A DNA stretch of 64,000 nt from Mesorhizobium sp. RMAD-H1 (GCF_014191375.1 NZ_JACHWN010000001.1:496001-560000); one strand, 5' to 3'. Positions 34,240-46,494 are shown, counted from the stretch's first letter. The notes: generated by a model from the letters alone, not told the origin. A program made the numbers and translations.

Positions 34240-35652
34240 CTACACCGCCGTCCCGCCCACCGTCATCTGGTCGAGCCGCAGATGCGGCTGGCCGACGCCG
34301 ACGGGCACCCATTGGCCGCCCTTGCCGCAATTGCCGGTTCCGCTGTCGAGCTTCATGTCATTGCCGACCATCGAAACGCGGTGCATGGCGTCCGGGCCGT
34401 TGCCGATCAGCATCGCGCCCTTCACCGGCGCGCCGATCTTGCCATTCTCGATCATATAGGCCTCGGTGCAGCCGAACACGAATTTGCCGGAGGTGATATC
34501 CACCTGCCCGCCGCCGAAGGAGACGGCATAGATGCCCTTCTTCACCGAGGCGATGATTTCCTCCGGCGTCTTGTCGCCAGAGAGCATATAGGTGTTGGTC
34601 ATGCGCGGCATTGGCACATGGGCAAAGGATTCGCGACGCCCGTTGCCGGTCGGCTTCATGCCCATCAGGCGCGCGTTCTGCCGGTCCTGCATGTAGCCGA
34701 CGAGCTTGCCGTCCTCGATCAGCACCGTGCGGTTGGTCGGCGTGCCCTCGTCATCGACGGTCAGCGATCCGCGCCGTTCGGCCAGGGTGCCGTCATCGAC
34801 GACGGTGACCCCCTTTGCCGCAACCTGCTGGCCAAGGAGACCGGCGAAGGCCGATGTCTTCTTGCGGTTGAAATCGCCTTCCAGCCCATGCCCCACCGCC
34901 TCATGCAGCATCACGCCGGGCCAGCCATTGGCAAGCACGATGTCGAACGTGCCGGCGGGGGCGGGGACGGCTTCGAGATTGACCAGCGCCTGCCGCAGCG
35001 CCTCGTCGGCGGCATAGCGCCAGCTGTCGCTCGCGATGAATTCGCCAAAACCCTTGCGCCCGCCAAGGCTGTAGGAGCCGGACTCCTGCCGGTCGCCCGC
35101 GCCCGCCACCACCGAAACCAAAAGCCGCACCAGCGGGCGGATATCGCGCACGAAATGGCCGTCCGCGCGCAGGATCTCCACATGCTGCCACGAGCCCGCG
35201 ACCGAGACGGACACCTGCCTCACCTTCGGGTCTTTCGCGCGCAAATAAGCGTCGATCTCCTGCAGCAGCTTCACCTTCGCCTCGAAGCTGGGGCTGCCGA
35301 GCGGGTTCTCGTCGCCATAAAGATGCAGGTTCGTGCCGGGAGGAGGGGCGGCATAGATGCCGGAATAGCCCGTCGCCACCGCCGAGGCCGCATCCGCCGC
35401 CCGCTTCAGGGCTGCGTGCGAAAGCTCGCCCGAATGCGCATAGCCGACCGCCTCGCCCGCGACTGCGCGAAGCCCGAAACCCTGTTCCTGGTTGAAGGAG
35501 CCGTTCTTCAGCCGCCCATTGTCGAAAACGAGCGATTCGGCCTCGCGGTATTCGACGAAAAGCTCGCCATCGTCGCTGTGCTTGAGGCTATCGGCTAACG
35601 TCTTGCGGATTTCGTCTTGGCTGACGTCGAAACTGTCGATCAGGCTTTTCAT
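34240..35652 (-). CDS. tldD: Metalloprotease TldD
   Basis: Zinc peptidase subunit that with TldE/PmbA processes modified peptides and, in Escherichia coli, acts on microcin B17 and CcdA. It is 470 residues from ATG 35652 (MKSLIDSFDVSQDEIRKTL). The HExxxH zinc site is at residues 250-255 (MLHEAVGHGLEGD). The N-terminal part carries the usual substrate-cleft sequence (SLVFDNGRLKNGSFNQEQGFGLRAVAGEAVGYAHSG). A further in-frame GTG lies at 35661. The partner tldE is not in the window. A 24-bp inverted octamer array precedes it. Confidence 0.95.
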   Translation of the reverse strand: MKSLIDSFDVSQDEIRKTLADSLKHSDDGELFVEYREAESLVFDNGRLKNGSFNQEQGFGLRAVAGEAVGYAHSGELSHAALKRAADAASAVATGYSGIYAAPPPGTNLHLYGDENPLGSPSFEAKVKLLQEIDAYLRAKDPKVRQVSVSVAGSWQHVEILRADGHFVRDIRPLVRLLVSVVAGAGDRQESGSYSLGGRKGFGEFIASDSWRYAADEALRQALVNLEAVPAPAGTFDIVLANGWPGVMLHEAVGHGLEGDFNRKKTSAFAGLLGQQVAAKGVTVVDDGTLAERRGSLTVDDEGTPTNRTVLIEDGKLVGYMQDRQNARLMGMKPTGNGRRESFAHVPMPRMTNTYMLSGDKTPEEIIASVKKGIYAVSFGGGQVDITSGKFVFGCTEAYMIENGKIGAPVKGAMLIGNGPDAMHRVSMVGNDMKLDSGTGNCGKGGQWVPVGVGQPHLRLDQMTVGGTAV

Positions 35653-35690
35653 GGGGGGCACATCCGTTCTTGTCGTTATGAACGGATGTA

Positions 35691-35758
35691 AGGGCAGTAA
35701 GGCAGTAGGGCAATAAGGCAGTCTGTTTTTACATATTGCCCTACTGCCTTACTGCCCT
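35691..35758. repeat. Octamer-period inverted array (AAGGCAGT units)
   Basis: Left arm AGGGCAGT-AAGGCAGT-AGGGCAAT (35691-35714), then a fourth unit AAGGCAGT and a 12-base spacer. The right arm ATTGCCCT-ACTGCCTT-ACTGCCCT (35735-35758) is the perfect 24-base complement of the first three units. It lies between divergently read tldD upstream sequence and the 3' end of the ialB-like gene and may act as a terminator for neither, since no T-run is adjacent. Confidence 0.8.
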
Positions 35759-35767
35759 ATCCCCTAA

Positions 35768-36328
35768 TCAAGGCAGCTTATCAAACCCTTCGCCGAACCC
35801 GTTCAGTTCCACCGGAATGCCGATGCCTTCTTCCGGCGTCTGGAACACGATGAAGGTGGCGTTCTTGCCGGTGCGCAGCGTCTGGATCAGCGAGTCCTCG
35901 AGGATCACCTCGGCATAGCAACCGTCCTCGAAGCAGCGCACGAAATAGGCGCGCCCGATGTCCTTGCCGTCGACATTGAGGCCGAGCCCGTTGGGCAGCA
36001 GCACGCCGAGCGGCGCCAGCACGCGCAGGATGCGGGCTTTGTTGTCGGCGGTCTTCAGCACCACCACGGAGAGCCCCAGTTCCGGCCGGTCGGCGGCCAC
36101 CACATTCTGAATCAGCGCGCATTGCTCGGTCTTGGCGCCGGCAGGTGTGTCGCACAGGATAGACCAGGCGCCATGCTGCGAACGCAGGCTGCCTTTCTGT
36201 TGCGGTGAGGTCGCCTGTTGCTGCTGATTCTGCTGGGCGAGAGCCGGCGCCGCCATCATCAGCGATGCAGCCGATGCGAGGCCGAAGGAAAGTGCCGCGA
36301 CACGCAGGGCAGAGGTACGAAGGGTCAT
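35768..36328 (-). CDS. Invasion-associated locus B (IalB) family protein
   Basis: A 186-residue exported protein. A long signal peptide (MTLRTSALRVAALSFGLASAASLMMAAPALA, cleavage near residue 31) is followed by a Gln-rich linker (QQNQQQQATSPQQKG) and the IalB domain (HGAWSILCDTPAGAKTEQCALIQNV ... YFVRCFEDGCYAEV) with four cysteines likely paired in the periplasm. In Bartonella IalB aids erythrocyte invasion, but free-living rhizobia carry several homologues with unknown roles. The start at 36328 is chosen for the signal peptide. Confidence 0.9.
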   Translation of the reverse strand: MTLRTSALRVAALSFGLASAASLMMAAPALAQQNQQQQATSPQQKGSLRSQHGAWSILCDTPAGAKTEQCALIQNVVAADRPELGLSVVVLKTADNKARILRVLAPLGVLLPNGLGLNVDGKDIGRAYFVRCFEDGCYAEVILEDSLIQTLRTGKNATFIVFQTPEEGIGIPVELNGFGEGFDKLP

Positions 36329-36738
36329 AAAAGCTCCAGATCGAATCACAAGAGACGTTACCGTGCCGCTCAAGGGATGAAAAGAACAGAAAGTCCGTCG
36401 CTATGCACCATTATTTCGGGCGGCGAAATGCAGGCCGTCATGGCGCGGCTCCTGCCATCTCGTGCCGGCAAAACATGGCTGGATTATGGGATGGAAGCGC
36501 CTCCTCGCGGGCTTGTGGCGCCATTGCGGACAGTTTGATGCCTCAAGCCACGCAAAAGGGGGACGGATGGGCGAAACCTTGATCCAGCGCAAACGCGCAA
36601 AAATGCCGCACGAGATGATGTTCGCCTTCCTTGCGGTGTGGGATAATGTGTGGTTTGAACACGGGCGACGAACCGGGCGGTTGAATGGCGCCCGGCTAAA
36701 TGACATGGAAGCAAGGCCTGCAATCGGGAGATTTCTAG
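36329..36738. other. 410-bp divergent intergenic region upstream of the cytochrome oxidase operon
   Basis: Lies between the ialB-like gene (minus) and ctaC (plus) and must hold the promoters of both. An open frame from GTG 36462 to 36746 overlaps the ctaC start and has no recognisable domain, so I do not call it a gene. No clear palindrome or repeat element is seen. Confidence 0.5.
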
Positions 36739-39310
<2,572 letters not shown>

Positions 39311-39469
39311 CAGGCGGAAAATCCGGGCTGTCTGGTGCAGCCCGGATCGATGCCTGCCCCGACCTGCAAAGGCGGGAACCGGTTCTGCCGGATTTGCGTA
39401 AGAACAAGGGCTGGAGCGGTTCCCGTCGCTCCGGCCGCCAAATAGAGAAAAAGGCAAGTTTGAAGTTCA

Positions 39470-40414
39470 ATGTCTCTTGTTGAGCAAAGCAAGACCGGCG
39501 ACAGCGGCAACCGCCTTTCCGAGGCGCGGGCGTCGGACTATATCGCGCTGTTGAAGCCGCGGGTCATGTCGCTGGTCGTCTTCACGGGTTTCGTGGGCCT
39601 GCTGGTCGCGCCGGGGCATATGAATCCGGTCCTGGCCGCGATCGCCATCCTGTGCATCGCCGTCGGCGCCGGCGCGTCGGGCGCGCTCAACATGTGGTAC
39701 GACGCCGATATCGATGCGGTGATGAAGCGCACCCGCAACCGGCCGATTCCCGCGGGCCTCATCTCGCGCGACGAGGTGCTGGTTTTCGGTCTCGTCCTCT
39801 CCGCCTTTTCCGTGATGACGCTCGGTCTGTTCGTCAACTGGCTGGCTGCGGCGCTTCTCGCCTTCACCATCTTCTTCTATGTCATCATCTATACGATGTG
39901 GCTGAAGCGCTCCACGCCGCAGAACATCGTCATCGGCGGCGCGGCGGGCGCGTTCCCGCCCATGATCGGCTGGGCCGCCTCAACCGGAGTGGTGAGCTGG
40001 GAGAGCGTCGTTCTCTTTCTCATCATCTTCCTGTGGACGCCTCCGCATTTCTGGGCGCTGTCGCTCTTCACGACCAATGATTATGCGGCCGCCCGCATAC
40101 CGATGATGCCGAATGTGCGCGGCGAAGCCTCCACCCGGCTGCAGATCCTGGTCTATACCCTGATCGTTGCGCCCGTCGGCGTATTGCCTTGGGTGATGGG
40201 CTTTGCCGGACCGGTCTATGGCGTCGTTTCCGCGGCGCTGGGCCTTGCCTTCGTCGTGCATGCCTGGCAGCTCTGGCGGGCTTCCTCCGCCGAGGTGGTG
40301 CTGAAAGGCGCGAAGGCGCTGTTCGGTTTCTCTCTTCTTTATCTCTTCGGCCTGTTTGCGGTTCTCCTTGGCGAGACGCTCGTACACAAGGCCTGGGTCT
40401 GGATTGGCGCATGA
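39470..40414 (+). CDS. ctaB: Heme O synthase (protoheme IX farnesyltransferase)
   Basis: UbiA-type membrane prenyltransferase that farnesylates heme B to heme O, the precursor of heme A needed by CtaD. It is 314 residues with about eight hydrophobic helices. The diphosphate-binding motif [23 protein letters not shown] is near residue 80 and [26 protein letters not shown] near residue 190. It overlaps the start of the following small gene by ATGA (40411-40414). A 159-base gap with no feature I can name separates it from ctaD. Confidence 0.97.
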   Translation: MSLVEQSKTGDSGNRLSEARASDYIALLKPRVMSLVVFTGFVGLLVAPGHMNPVLAAIAILCIAVGAGASGALNMWYDADIDAVMKRTRNRPIPAGLISRDEVLVFGLVLSAFSVMTLGLFVNWLAAALLAFTIFFYVIIYTMWLKRSTPQNIVIGGAAGAFPPMIGWAASTGVVSWESVVLFLIIFLWTPPHFWALSLFTTNDYAAARIPMMPNVRGEASTRLQILVYTLIVAPVGVLPWVMGFAGPVYGVVSAALGLAFVVHAWQLWRASSAEVVLKGAKALFGFSLLYLFGLFAVLLGETLVHKAWVWIGA

Positions 40415-40587
40415 GCATGGCGGATACGAAAAACGAGCTGGAAACGGTCAGCCAGAGCGAGAAGCAGAAGAAGGCGCAGCGCAGCCGTTCGGTGGCGCTG
40501 GGAATTGCGCTCGCGCTTTTCGTTCTGCTTGTCTATATCGGCACCTGGGCAAAGCTCGGCGCCAATGTGCTGATAAGGCCGCTGTGA
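40411..40587 (+). CDS. ctaF: CtaF/CoxF-like small membrane protein
   Basis: A 58-residue protein with a charged N-terminus (about 30 residues, Lys/Gln/Ser-rich) and a single membrane helix ([24 protein letters not shown]). It sits between ctaB and ctaG, where rhizobial operons carry a small gene called coxF or ctaF. The exact role is unknown; an oxidase assembly or accessory function is inferred from context. ATG 40411 overlaps the ctaB stop; ATG 40417 is an alternative start. Confidence 0.85.
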   Translation: MSMADTKNELETVSQSEKQKKAQRSRSVALGIALALFVLLVYIGTWAKLGANVLIRPL

Positions 40588-40594
40588 GGATGCC

Positions 40595-41218
40595 ATGACG
40601 CAAGAGAAGCAGACAGTTTCGACCAGCACGGCCAGGAAGCAGCGCTCCAACCGCATCGTCGCCACCGCCTGTGTGACGTTCTTCGTCGCGATGATCGGCG
40701 CCGCCTATGCCTCGGTGCCGCTTTACCGGTTGTTCTGTCAGGTGACGGGCTATGGCGGCACGACGCAGCGCGTCGAGCAGATGTCCGACGTGATCCTCGA
40801 CAAGACGATCAATGTCCGTTTCGACGCCAATACTTCGGGCGCCCTGCCGTGGGATTTCAAGCCCAAGCAGCGCCAGGTGACGATCAGGATCGGCGAGACG
40901 ACGCAGATCAGCTATGAGGGCAGGAACCTGGCCAGCATGCCGACATCGGGCCGGGCGACCTTCAACGTGACGCCGGAGCGCGCGGGCGCCTATTTCAACA
41001 AGGTGCAGTGCTTCTGCTTCACCGACACGACATTGCAGCCGGGCGAGGATATCGATATGCCGGTTGTGTTCTTCGTCGATCCCGAGATTGTCAACGATCC
41101 GGATCTGAAGGACCTCAAAACGATAACGCTTTCCTACACGTTCTTCCCCATTGACAAGCCGCAGCCTGTCGCGCAAAGCGCCAAGCCGACGGGCGGGGAA
41201 GGCAACGGAAATTTGTGA
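40595..41218 (+). CDS. ctaG: Cytochrome c oxidase assembly protein CtaG (Cox11)
   Basis: Copper chaperone that delivers copper to the CuB site of subunit I. It is 207 residues with one N-terminal membrane anchor (about 20-42, [23 protein letters not shown]) and a periplasmic immunoglobulin-like domain. The conserved Cu(I)-binding pair Cys139 and Cys141 is in [11 protein letters not shown], and [17 protein letters not shown] follows the anchor. It starts 7 bases after ctaF. Confidence 0.96.
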   Translation: MTQEKQTVSTSTARKQRSNRIVATACVTFFVAMIGAAYASVPLYRLFCQVTGYGGTTQRVEQMSDVILDKTINVRFDANTSGALPWDFKPKQRQVTIRIGETTQISYEGRNLASMPTSGRATFNVTPERAGAYFNKVQCFCFTDTTLQPGEDIDMPVVFFVDPEIVNDPDLKDLKTITLSYTFFPIDKPQPVAQSAKPTGGEGNGNL

Positions 41219-41326
41219 GAAGCAAGTCGAGGATAATGGAAACCGTTCTCCATCCGGACTTGCATAAGACCAGAGGCGGCTCCGCCGGCGGCGAAGCGAG
41301 CATGAAGATGAACCTTGGGGATTGAA

Positions 41327-42205
41327 ATGGCTGACGTCCACCAGAAAAATCACGATTATCACATCATCGATCCAAGTCCGTGGCCGTTTCTGAGCTCAGT
41401 CGGCGCATTCATTGTGGCAATTGGCGGCATCGCCTATATGCGCTATCTCAACCAGAGCGACCTGCATCTCTTCGGCGTCAATCTGGTCGGACCGTGGATC
41501 TTCTTCGTCGGCCTCGCCATCATACTCTACACCATGTATGGCTGGTGGTCCGATACGATCAAGGAGGGCCGTGAGGGCCATCATACCCGCGTCGTCTCGC
41601 TGCATCTGCGCTATGGCATGATCATGTTCATCGCCTCCGAGGTGATGTTCTTCGCCGCCTGGTTCTGGGCCTTCTTCGATGCGAGCCTCTTCCCGAACGA
41701 GGCGCATCAGGTTGCGCGCGCCGCATTCACCGGCGGTCAGTGGCCGCCCAAGGGCGTCGAGGTTCTCGATCCGCTGCACCTGCCGCTCTACAACACCGTC
41801 ATCCTGCTTCTTTCGGGCACTACGGTCACCTGGGCTCACCATGCGCTCCTGCACAATGACCGCAAGGGGCTGATCTGGGGTCTGACCCTCACGGTCGTGC
41901 TCGGCGTGCTGTTCTCCTGTGTGCAGGCTTACGAATACATGCACGCTCCCTTCGGTTTCGCGGACTCGATCTACGGCGCGACCTTCTTCATGGCGACGGG
42001 CTTCCATGGCTTCCACGTCATTGTCGGCACCATCTTCCTGCTCGTCTGCCTGTTGCGCGCGATCCGGGGCGATTTCACGCCGAAGCAGCATTTCGGCTTC
42101 GAAGCCGCTGCCTGGTACTGGCACTTCGTCGACGTCGTGTGGCTGTTCCTCTTCTTCGCCATCTATGTCTGGGGCGGCTGGGGCGCGCCCATGGCCGAGG
42201 GATAA
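41327..42205 (+). CDS. ctaE: Cytochrome c oxidase subunit III
   Basis: Structural subunit of the aa3 oxidase that stabilises subunit I. It is 292 residues with seven membrane segments, including LRYGMIMFIASEVMFFAAWFWAFFDASLFP and the C-terminal HFGFEAAAWYWHFVDVVWLFLFFAIYVWG. The start is ATG 41327 (MADVHQKNHDYHIIDPSPWP); the frame also has a TTG at 41315. A strong terminator follows at 42230, so this is the last gene of the core cta operon. Confidence 0.97.
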   Translation: MADVHQKNHDYHIIDPSPWPFLSSVGAFIVAIGGIAYMRYLNQSDLHLFGVNLVGPWIFFVGLAIILYTMYGWWSDTIKEGREGHHTRVVSLHLRYGMIMFIASEVMFFAAWFWAFFDASLFPNEAHQVARAAFTGGQWPPKGVEVLDPLHLPLYNTVILLLSGTTVTWAHHALLHNDRKGLIWGLTLTVVLGVLFSCVQAYEYMHAPFGFADSIYGATFFMATGFHGFHVIVGTIFLLVCLLRAIRGDFTPKQHFGFEAAAWYWHFVDVVWLFLFFAIYVWGGWGAPMAEG

Positions 42206-42229
42206 GCCGTCAGGCATCCAACTTACGGG

Positions 42230-42263
42230 GGCGGCTGTGGAAACACGGCCGCCTTTTTCTCTT
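42230..42263 (+). terminator. Intrinsic terminator after ctaE
   Basis: A GC-rich 10-bp stem (GGCGGCTGTG / CACGGCCGCC, one G-U pair) closed by a GAAA tetraloop and followed by TTTTTCTCTTT. This is the clearest rho-independent terminator in the window. It separates the oxidase operon from DUF983 and surf1, which then depend on read-through or their own promoter. Confidence 0.92.
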
Positions 42264-42277
42264 TCGAGGATACGCTC

Positions 42278-42658
42278 ATGTCGGACGATGAAGCACTTTA
42301 CCCGCCGGTCGAGCCCATCCGGGCCGGCATTCTGGGGCGCTGTCCGCGCTGCGGCCAGGGACGGCTGTTCGACGGCTACATCAACACTGCAAAGCGCTGC
42401 AGCAATTGCGGGCTGGATTATTCCTTTGCCGATTCGGGTGACGGTCCGGCCGCCTTCGTCATCCTCATCATCGGCTTCATTGTGGTCGGCCTCGCGCTCT
42501 GGATGGAGGTGACGCTCAACCCGCCGCTATGGGTGCACTTCCTCCTCTGGATTCCGCTCACCATCATATTGAGCCTCGTTCTCCTGCGCTGGATCAAGGG
42601 CATCCTGATCACGCTGCAATACCGCAACAAGGCGGCGGAAGGGCGTCTGGACAGATGA
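42278..42658 (+). CDS. DUF983 family protein
   Basis: A 126-residue membrane protein of the DUF983 family. A zinc-ribbon-like cysteine set (Cys22, Cys25, Cys41, Cys44 in GRCPRCGQG and RCSNCGLD) precedes two membrane helices (about 58-78 and 85-108). The family is regularly found beside cytochrome oxidase genes, so an assembly role is likely but unproven. Its stop overlaps the surf1 start (ATGA at 42655-42658). Confidence 0.9.
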   Translation: MSDDEALYPPVEPIRAGILGRCPRCGQGRLFDGYINTAKRCSNCGLDYSFADSGDGPAAFVILIIGFIVVGLALWMEVTLNPPLWVHFLLWIPLTIILSLVLLRWIKGILITLQYRNKAAEGRLDR

Positions 42659-43416
42659 CGAAAGCGGTCGAAGCGGGGGGGCGGGAAGGCCGGTTTCCCT
42701 GGGCAGTGGCCGTGCTTGCCTTTGCCGCCTTCTGCGTCCTCATTGCGCTGGGCACCTGGCAGGTGCAGCGGCTGCATTGGAAGGAGGCGCTGCTCGCGAC
42801 CATTGCCGAGCGCGTCGCTTCTCCGCCGCGCCCGCTCGCCGGGATCGAGGCGCTTTACGAGCGCACCGGTGACGTCGAATACTGGCCGGTGACGGTGTCC
42901 GGCCGCTTCCTCAATCAGGACGAGCGTCATTTCTTCGCCACCCATGAGGGGCGCTCGGGTTTCTATGTCTATACGCCGCTGCAGATGGCCGACGGTCGTG
43001 CCGTGCTGGTCAATCGCGGCTTCGTTCCCTATGAGCGCAAGGACTCGGCGACGCGGGCCGAGGGCCAGGTGACGGGCGAGGTGACGGTGACGGGGCTTGC
43101 GCGCAATCCCCTCACCGAAAAGCCCTCCTCGCTGGTTCCGGACAACGACCCGGCCAAGAATATCTTCTACTGGAAGGACTGGTCGGAGATGGTGAAGGAC
43201 GACGGGCTCGATCCGGCAAGGACGGTTCCCTTCTTCATCGACGCCAACGCGGCGCCCAATCCGGGCGGGCTGCCCATCGGCGGCGTCACCATCATCGATC
43301 TGCCCAACAATCATTTGCAATATGCCGTGACATGGTATGGTCTGGCCCTGGCTTTGGCCGCCGTCGTTGGCGCTTATTTCAGGCACCGACGTGGTTCGAC
43401 GGGCAAGCCCACTTGA
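42655..43416 (+). CDS. SURF1 family cytochrome oxidase biogenesis protein
   Basis: A 253-residue assembly factor for aa3 oxidase, linked to heme a insertion. It has the usual two terminal membrane helices (WAVAVLAFAAFCVLIALGTWQVQRLHWKE near the N-terminus; LQYAVTWYGLALALAAVVGAYF at the C-terminus) enclosing a periplasmic domain with GRFLNQDERHFF, VLVNRGFVP and the conserved NNHLQYA. ATG 42655 overlaps the DUF983 stop. The gene is often called surf1 or shyA-like. Confidence 0.93.
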   Translation: MTKAVEAGGREGRFPWAVAVLAFAAFCVLIALGTWQVQRLHWKEALLATIAERVASPPRPLAGIEALYERTGDVEYWPVTVSGRFLNQDERHFFATHEGRSGFYVYTPLQMADGRAVLVNRGFVPYERKDSATRAEGQVTGEVTVTGLARNPLTEKPSSLVPDNDPAKNIFYWKDWSEMVKDDGLDPARTVPFFIDANAAPNPGGLPIGGVTIIDLPNNHLQYAVTWYGLALALAAVVGAYFRHRRGSTGKPT

Positions 43417-43478
43417 CACCGGGCCGCTCGCCGCCCAAGTCCGTGCGAAACCGGATCCTGACGTAAGCAAGGTTGAGA

Positions 43479-44483
43479 ATGAGCGATAGACGACAGCCCC
43501 TGACAATCCGTCTATGTGGACCGCGCGGCTTCTGTGCCGGCGTGGACCGGGCGATCCAGATCGTGGTTCTCGCGCTCAAGAAATACGGCGCGCCGATCTA
43601 TGTCCGCCATGAGATCGTGCACAATCGCTATGTTGTGCAGGGCCTGCAGGCGAGGGGGGCCGTCTTCGTCGAGGAGCTGGACGAGATCCCGCCGGAGCAC
43701 CGCAACCAGCCGGTCGTCTTCTCCGCCCATGGCGTGCCGAAATCGGTGCCCGAGGATGCGATGGCGAAAAACCTCTTCTATCTCGATGCGACCTGCCCGC
43801 TGGTCTCCAAGGTGCACAAGCAGGCCATGCGGCATCAGCGCCTCGGGCGGCATGTGATCCTGATCGGCCATTCCGGTCATCCGGAAGTCATAGGCACCAT
43901 GGGGCAGTTGCCGGAGGGGTCGGTCACGCTCATCGAGACGGTGGAGGATGCCGAGGCCTATCAGCCCGAGGATCCGGCGCGGCTCGGCTTCGTTACCCAG
44001 ACCACGCTCTCCGTCGACGACACGGCCGGCATCGTCGCGGTCCTGCAGCGCCGCTTTCCGGAACTGGCGGCGCCTGCGGCTGAATCGATCTGCTACGCCA
44101 CGACCAACCGCCAGGATGCGGTGAAGGCCGCGGCGGCGGGCTGTGACCTCTTCCTCATCGTCGGGGCGCCCAATTCGTCCAACTCCAAGCGGCTGGTCGA
44201 AGTTGCCGATCGCGCCGGAGCGCGCCAGTCGATGCTGGTGCAGCGCGCCGCCGACATCGAATGGGAGCGGATCGGCGATATAGCGGTCGTCGGCCTGTCG
44301 GCCGGCGCGTCCGCGCCGGAAATCATCGTGGATGAAATCATCCAGGCCTTTTCAGATCGCTTTTGTGTCACTATCGAATTGGCCGAAACAACGATCGAAA
44401 CCGAGAATTTCCTCGTCAATCGCGAGCTGCGCGATGTCGAATTGACCTCGCGCGACATGGCCTTCGTCAACGGGGAACACTGA
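43479..44483 (+). CDS. ispH: 4-hydroxy-3-methylbut-2-enyl diphosphate reductase
   Basis: Iron-sulfur enzyme that makes IPP and DMAPP in the last step of the MEP pathway. It is 334 residues from ATG 43479. The three cluster cysteines are Cys19 ([10 protein letters not shown]), Cys106 (DATCPLV) and Cys205 ([10 protein letters not shown]); the substrate-binding histidines are in RHEIVHN and SAHGVP. CAAGG at 43468-43472 fits ATG 43479 better than the TTG at 43473. It follows surf1 in what looks like the same transcript as thrB and rnhA. Confidence 0.97.
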   Translation: MSDRRQPLTIRLCGPRGFCAGVDRAIQIVVLALKKYGAPIYVRHEIVHNRYVVQGLQARGAVFVEELDEIPPEHRNQPVVFSAHGVPKSVPEDAMAKNLFYLDATCPLVSKVHKQAMRHQRLGRHVILIGHSGHPEVIGTMGQLPEGSVTLIETVEDAEAYQPEDPARLGFVTQTTLSVDDTAGIVAVLQRRFPELAAPAAESICYATTNRQDAVKAAAAGCDLFLIVGAPNSSNSKRLVEVADRAGARQSMLVQRAADIEWERIGDIAVVGLSAGASAPEIIVDEIIQAFSDRFCVTIELAETTIETENFLVNRELRDVELTSRDMAFVNGEH

Positions 44484-44539
44484 ATCAGTTCGTCGGGAAT
44501 GCAGGCAGTCGTGCGCGCTGCAGGGGATGAAATCACGCA

Positions 44540-45520
44540 ATGGCTGTCTATACCGATATAAACGAGATCGATCTGGCGGCGTTCCTGGCCGAATATGATA
44601 TCGGCTGCCTCCTGTCCTATAAGGGCATTGCCGAAGGCGTCGAGAATTCCAACTATCTCCTGCACACGGAAAAGGGCTCGTTCATCCTGACGCTCTATGA
44701 AAAGCGCGTGAACCGGGGCGACCTCCCTTTCTTCCTCGGATTGATGCAGCACCTGGCGGGGAAGGGGATCGATTGTCCCTTGCCCGTCCACCAGAAAAAC
44801 GGCGCGATGATCGGCGAACTTGCCGGCAGGCCCGCGGCAATCGTCACCTTTCTGGAAGGCATGTGGATGCGCCGCCCCACCGTCGCCCATTGCCAGGCAG
44901 TGGGCGAGGCGCTGGCGCGGATGCATCTGGCAGGGCTCGACTTTCCCATGCGGCGGGAAAACGCGCTTTCAGTATCGGGATGGCGCCCGCTGTGGGACAA
45001 CGCCAAGGATCGCGCCGACGAGGTGGAGCAGGGGCTGGCCGCCGAGACGGAGGCCGATCTTGCTTTTCTCGAGGCGAACTGGCCCTCAGATCTCCCCGTC
45101 GGCGTCATTCATGCCGATCTTTTCCCCGACAATGTCTTCTTTCTCGGAACTAGGCTCTCCGGCCTTATCGATTTCTATTTCGCCTGCACCGACCTGCTCG
45201 CCTATGACGTGGCGGTCTGCTTGAATGCATGGTGCTTCGAGAAGGATTTTTCCTTCAACCTGACGAAGGGGACGGCGCTGCTGCGCGGCTATAATTCGGT
45301 CCGGCCACTCTCTGCGGAGGAGGCGGCCGCGCTGCCGGTCCTGGCGCGCGGTGCGGCGCTGCGCTTCATGCTGACCCGGCTCTATGACTGGCTCACGGTC
45401 CCCGACGGCAGCTTCGTCGTTAAGAAGGATCCGATGGAATATATCAGGCGCATGCGCTTCCACCGTCAGATCCATTCGCCTGTCGAATATGGCCTCGTCC
45501 TGAAAGGGGTGGACGCGTGA
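44540..45520 (+). CDS. thrB: Homoserine kinase (aminoglycoside phosphotransferase-like type)
   Basis: Phosphorylates homoserine to O-phosphohomoserine in threonine synthesis. It is 326 residues of the APH/choline-kinase fold, the ThrB form found in rhizobia and pseudomonads rather than the GHMP kinase. The catalytic loop is [13 protein letters not shown] and the metal-binding motif [10 protein letters not shown], with the ATP-binding N-lobe [28 protein letters not shown]. The stop overlaps the rnhA start (GTGA). Its product feeds threonine synthase, encoded at 52969-54378. Confidence 0.96.
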   Translation: MAVYTDINEIDLAAFLAEYDIGCLLSYKGIAEGVENSNYLLHTEKGSFILTLYEKRVNRGDLPFFLGLMQHLAGKGIDCPLPVHQKNGAMIGELAGRPAAIVTFLEGMWMRRPTVAHCQAVGEALARMHLAGLDFPMRRENALSVSGWRPLWDNAKDRADEVEQGLAAETEADLAFLEANWPSDLPVGVIHADLFPDNVFFLGTRLSGLIDFYFACTDLLAYDVAVCLNAWCFEKDFSFNLTKGTALLRGYNSVRPLSAEEAAALPVLARGAALRFMLTRLYDWLTVPDGSFVVKKDPMEYIRRMRFHRQIHSPVEYGLVLKGVDA

Positions 45521-45990
45521 AGACGATAGAGGCCTTTACCGACGGTGCCTGCTCGGGCAATCCGGGGCCGGGCGGCTGGGGCGTCGTCCTGCGCTGGAAC
45601 GGCAATGAGAAGGAATTGTCGGGCGGCGAGGCCAATACGACCAACAACCGCATGGAGCTGATGGCGGCGATCTCGGCGCTCAATGCGCTGAAGGAAGGCT
45701 GCCGTGTCGAGCTTTATACCGACTCCGTCTATGTGCGCGACGGTATTTCCGGCTGGATCGAGGGCTGGAAGCGCAATGGCTGGAAAACGGCAGCCAAGAA
45801 GCCGGTCAAGAATGCCGAGCTCTGGCAGGCGCTGGACGAGGCGCGCAAGCGCCACGATGTCCACTGGCATTGGGTGAAGGGCCATGCAGGCCATCCCGAG
45901 AACGAGCGGGCCGATGCGCTCGCACGCGCCGGAATGGCGCCGTTCAAGAAGGGAAAGCCGGGCGCGGTTTCCACCACCCCGGCTTCCTGA
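45517..45990 (+). CDS. rnhA: Ribonuclease HI
   Basis: Cleaves the RNA strand of RNA-DNA hybrids. It is 157 residues with the full DEDD metal site: Asp9 ([16 protein letters not shown]), Glu47 (NNRMELMAA), Asp69 (LYTDSVYV) and Asp133 (NERADALAR). The [16 protein letters not shown] loop contains the catalytic His. It starts at GTG 45517 inside the thrB stop codon, so the two are translationally coupled, an order common in rhizobia (ispH-thrB-rnhA). Confidence 0.97.
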   Translation: MKTIEAFTDGACSGNPGPGGWGVVLRWNGNEKELSGGEANTTNNRMELMAAISALNALKEGCRVELYTDSVYVRDGISGWIEGWKRNGWKTAAKKPVKNAELWQALDEARKRHDVHWHWVKGHAGHPENERADALARAGMAPFKKGKPGAVSTTPAS

Positions 45991-46008
45991 AAAGATATTC
46001 CGTAGGAA

Positions 46009-46494
46009 CTAGAGCTGCTTCAGCAGTTCCGCCGCACTGGACGTTATCGCCTGGCCCGGTGCATCCTCTATGTTGAGCGCCTTTACCACGCCGTCCTCGA
46101 TCAAGGCCGAATAGCGCTTGGAGCGCGTGCCGAGATGCGCCGCCGACAGGTCGATGTCGAGGCCGGCGGCCTTGGTGAAGGTGCCGTTGCCATCGGAGAG
46201 GTAGAGGATCTTGCCTTCGCCGCCCGTGCTTTGCGCCCAGGCGCCCATGACATGCGGATCATTGACCGCCACGACGGCGATCTGGTCCACGCCCTTGGCG
46301 AGAATGGCCTCGTGGTTTTCCAGATAGCCCGGCAGATGATTGAGGCTGCAGGTCGGCGTGAATGCACCGGGAACGCCGAACAGAACCACCTTCTTGCCCC
46401 CGAAAAGCTCCTCGGTGGTGATGTCCTTGATGCCTTCGGCGGTCTTGACCTTGAACGTCGCCGCCGGAACCTTGTCGCCAACCCTGATCGTCAT
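46009..46494 (-). CDS. Peroxiredoxin (Prx5 / AhpE-like, atypical 2-Cys or glutaredoxin-coupled)
   Basis: A 161-residue thiol peroxidase of the Prx5 group. The peroxidatic Cys49 is in FGVPGAFTPTCSLNHLPGY, with the usual Pro and Thr. No second conserved cysteine is apparent, so reduction by glutaredoxin or glutathione is likely. The rest of the domain (IAVVAVNDPHVMGAWAQ ... ARS-like TRSKRYSALIEDGVVKAL) fits the family. Convergent with rnhA. Confidence 0.95.
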   Translation of the reverse strand: MTIRVGDKVPAATFKVKTAEGIKDITTEELFGGKKVVLFGVPGAFTPTCSLNHLPGYLENHEAILAKGVDQIAVVAVNDPHVMGAWAQSTGGEGKILYLSDGNGTFTKAAGLDIDLSAAHLGTRSKRYSALIEDGVVKALNIEDAPGQAITSSAAELLKQL

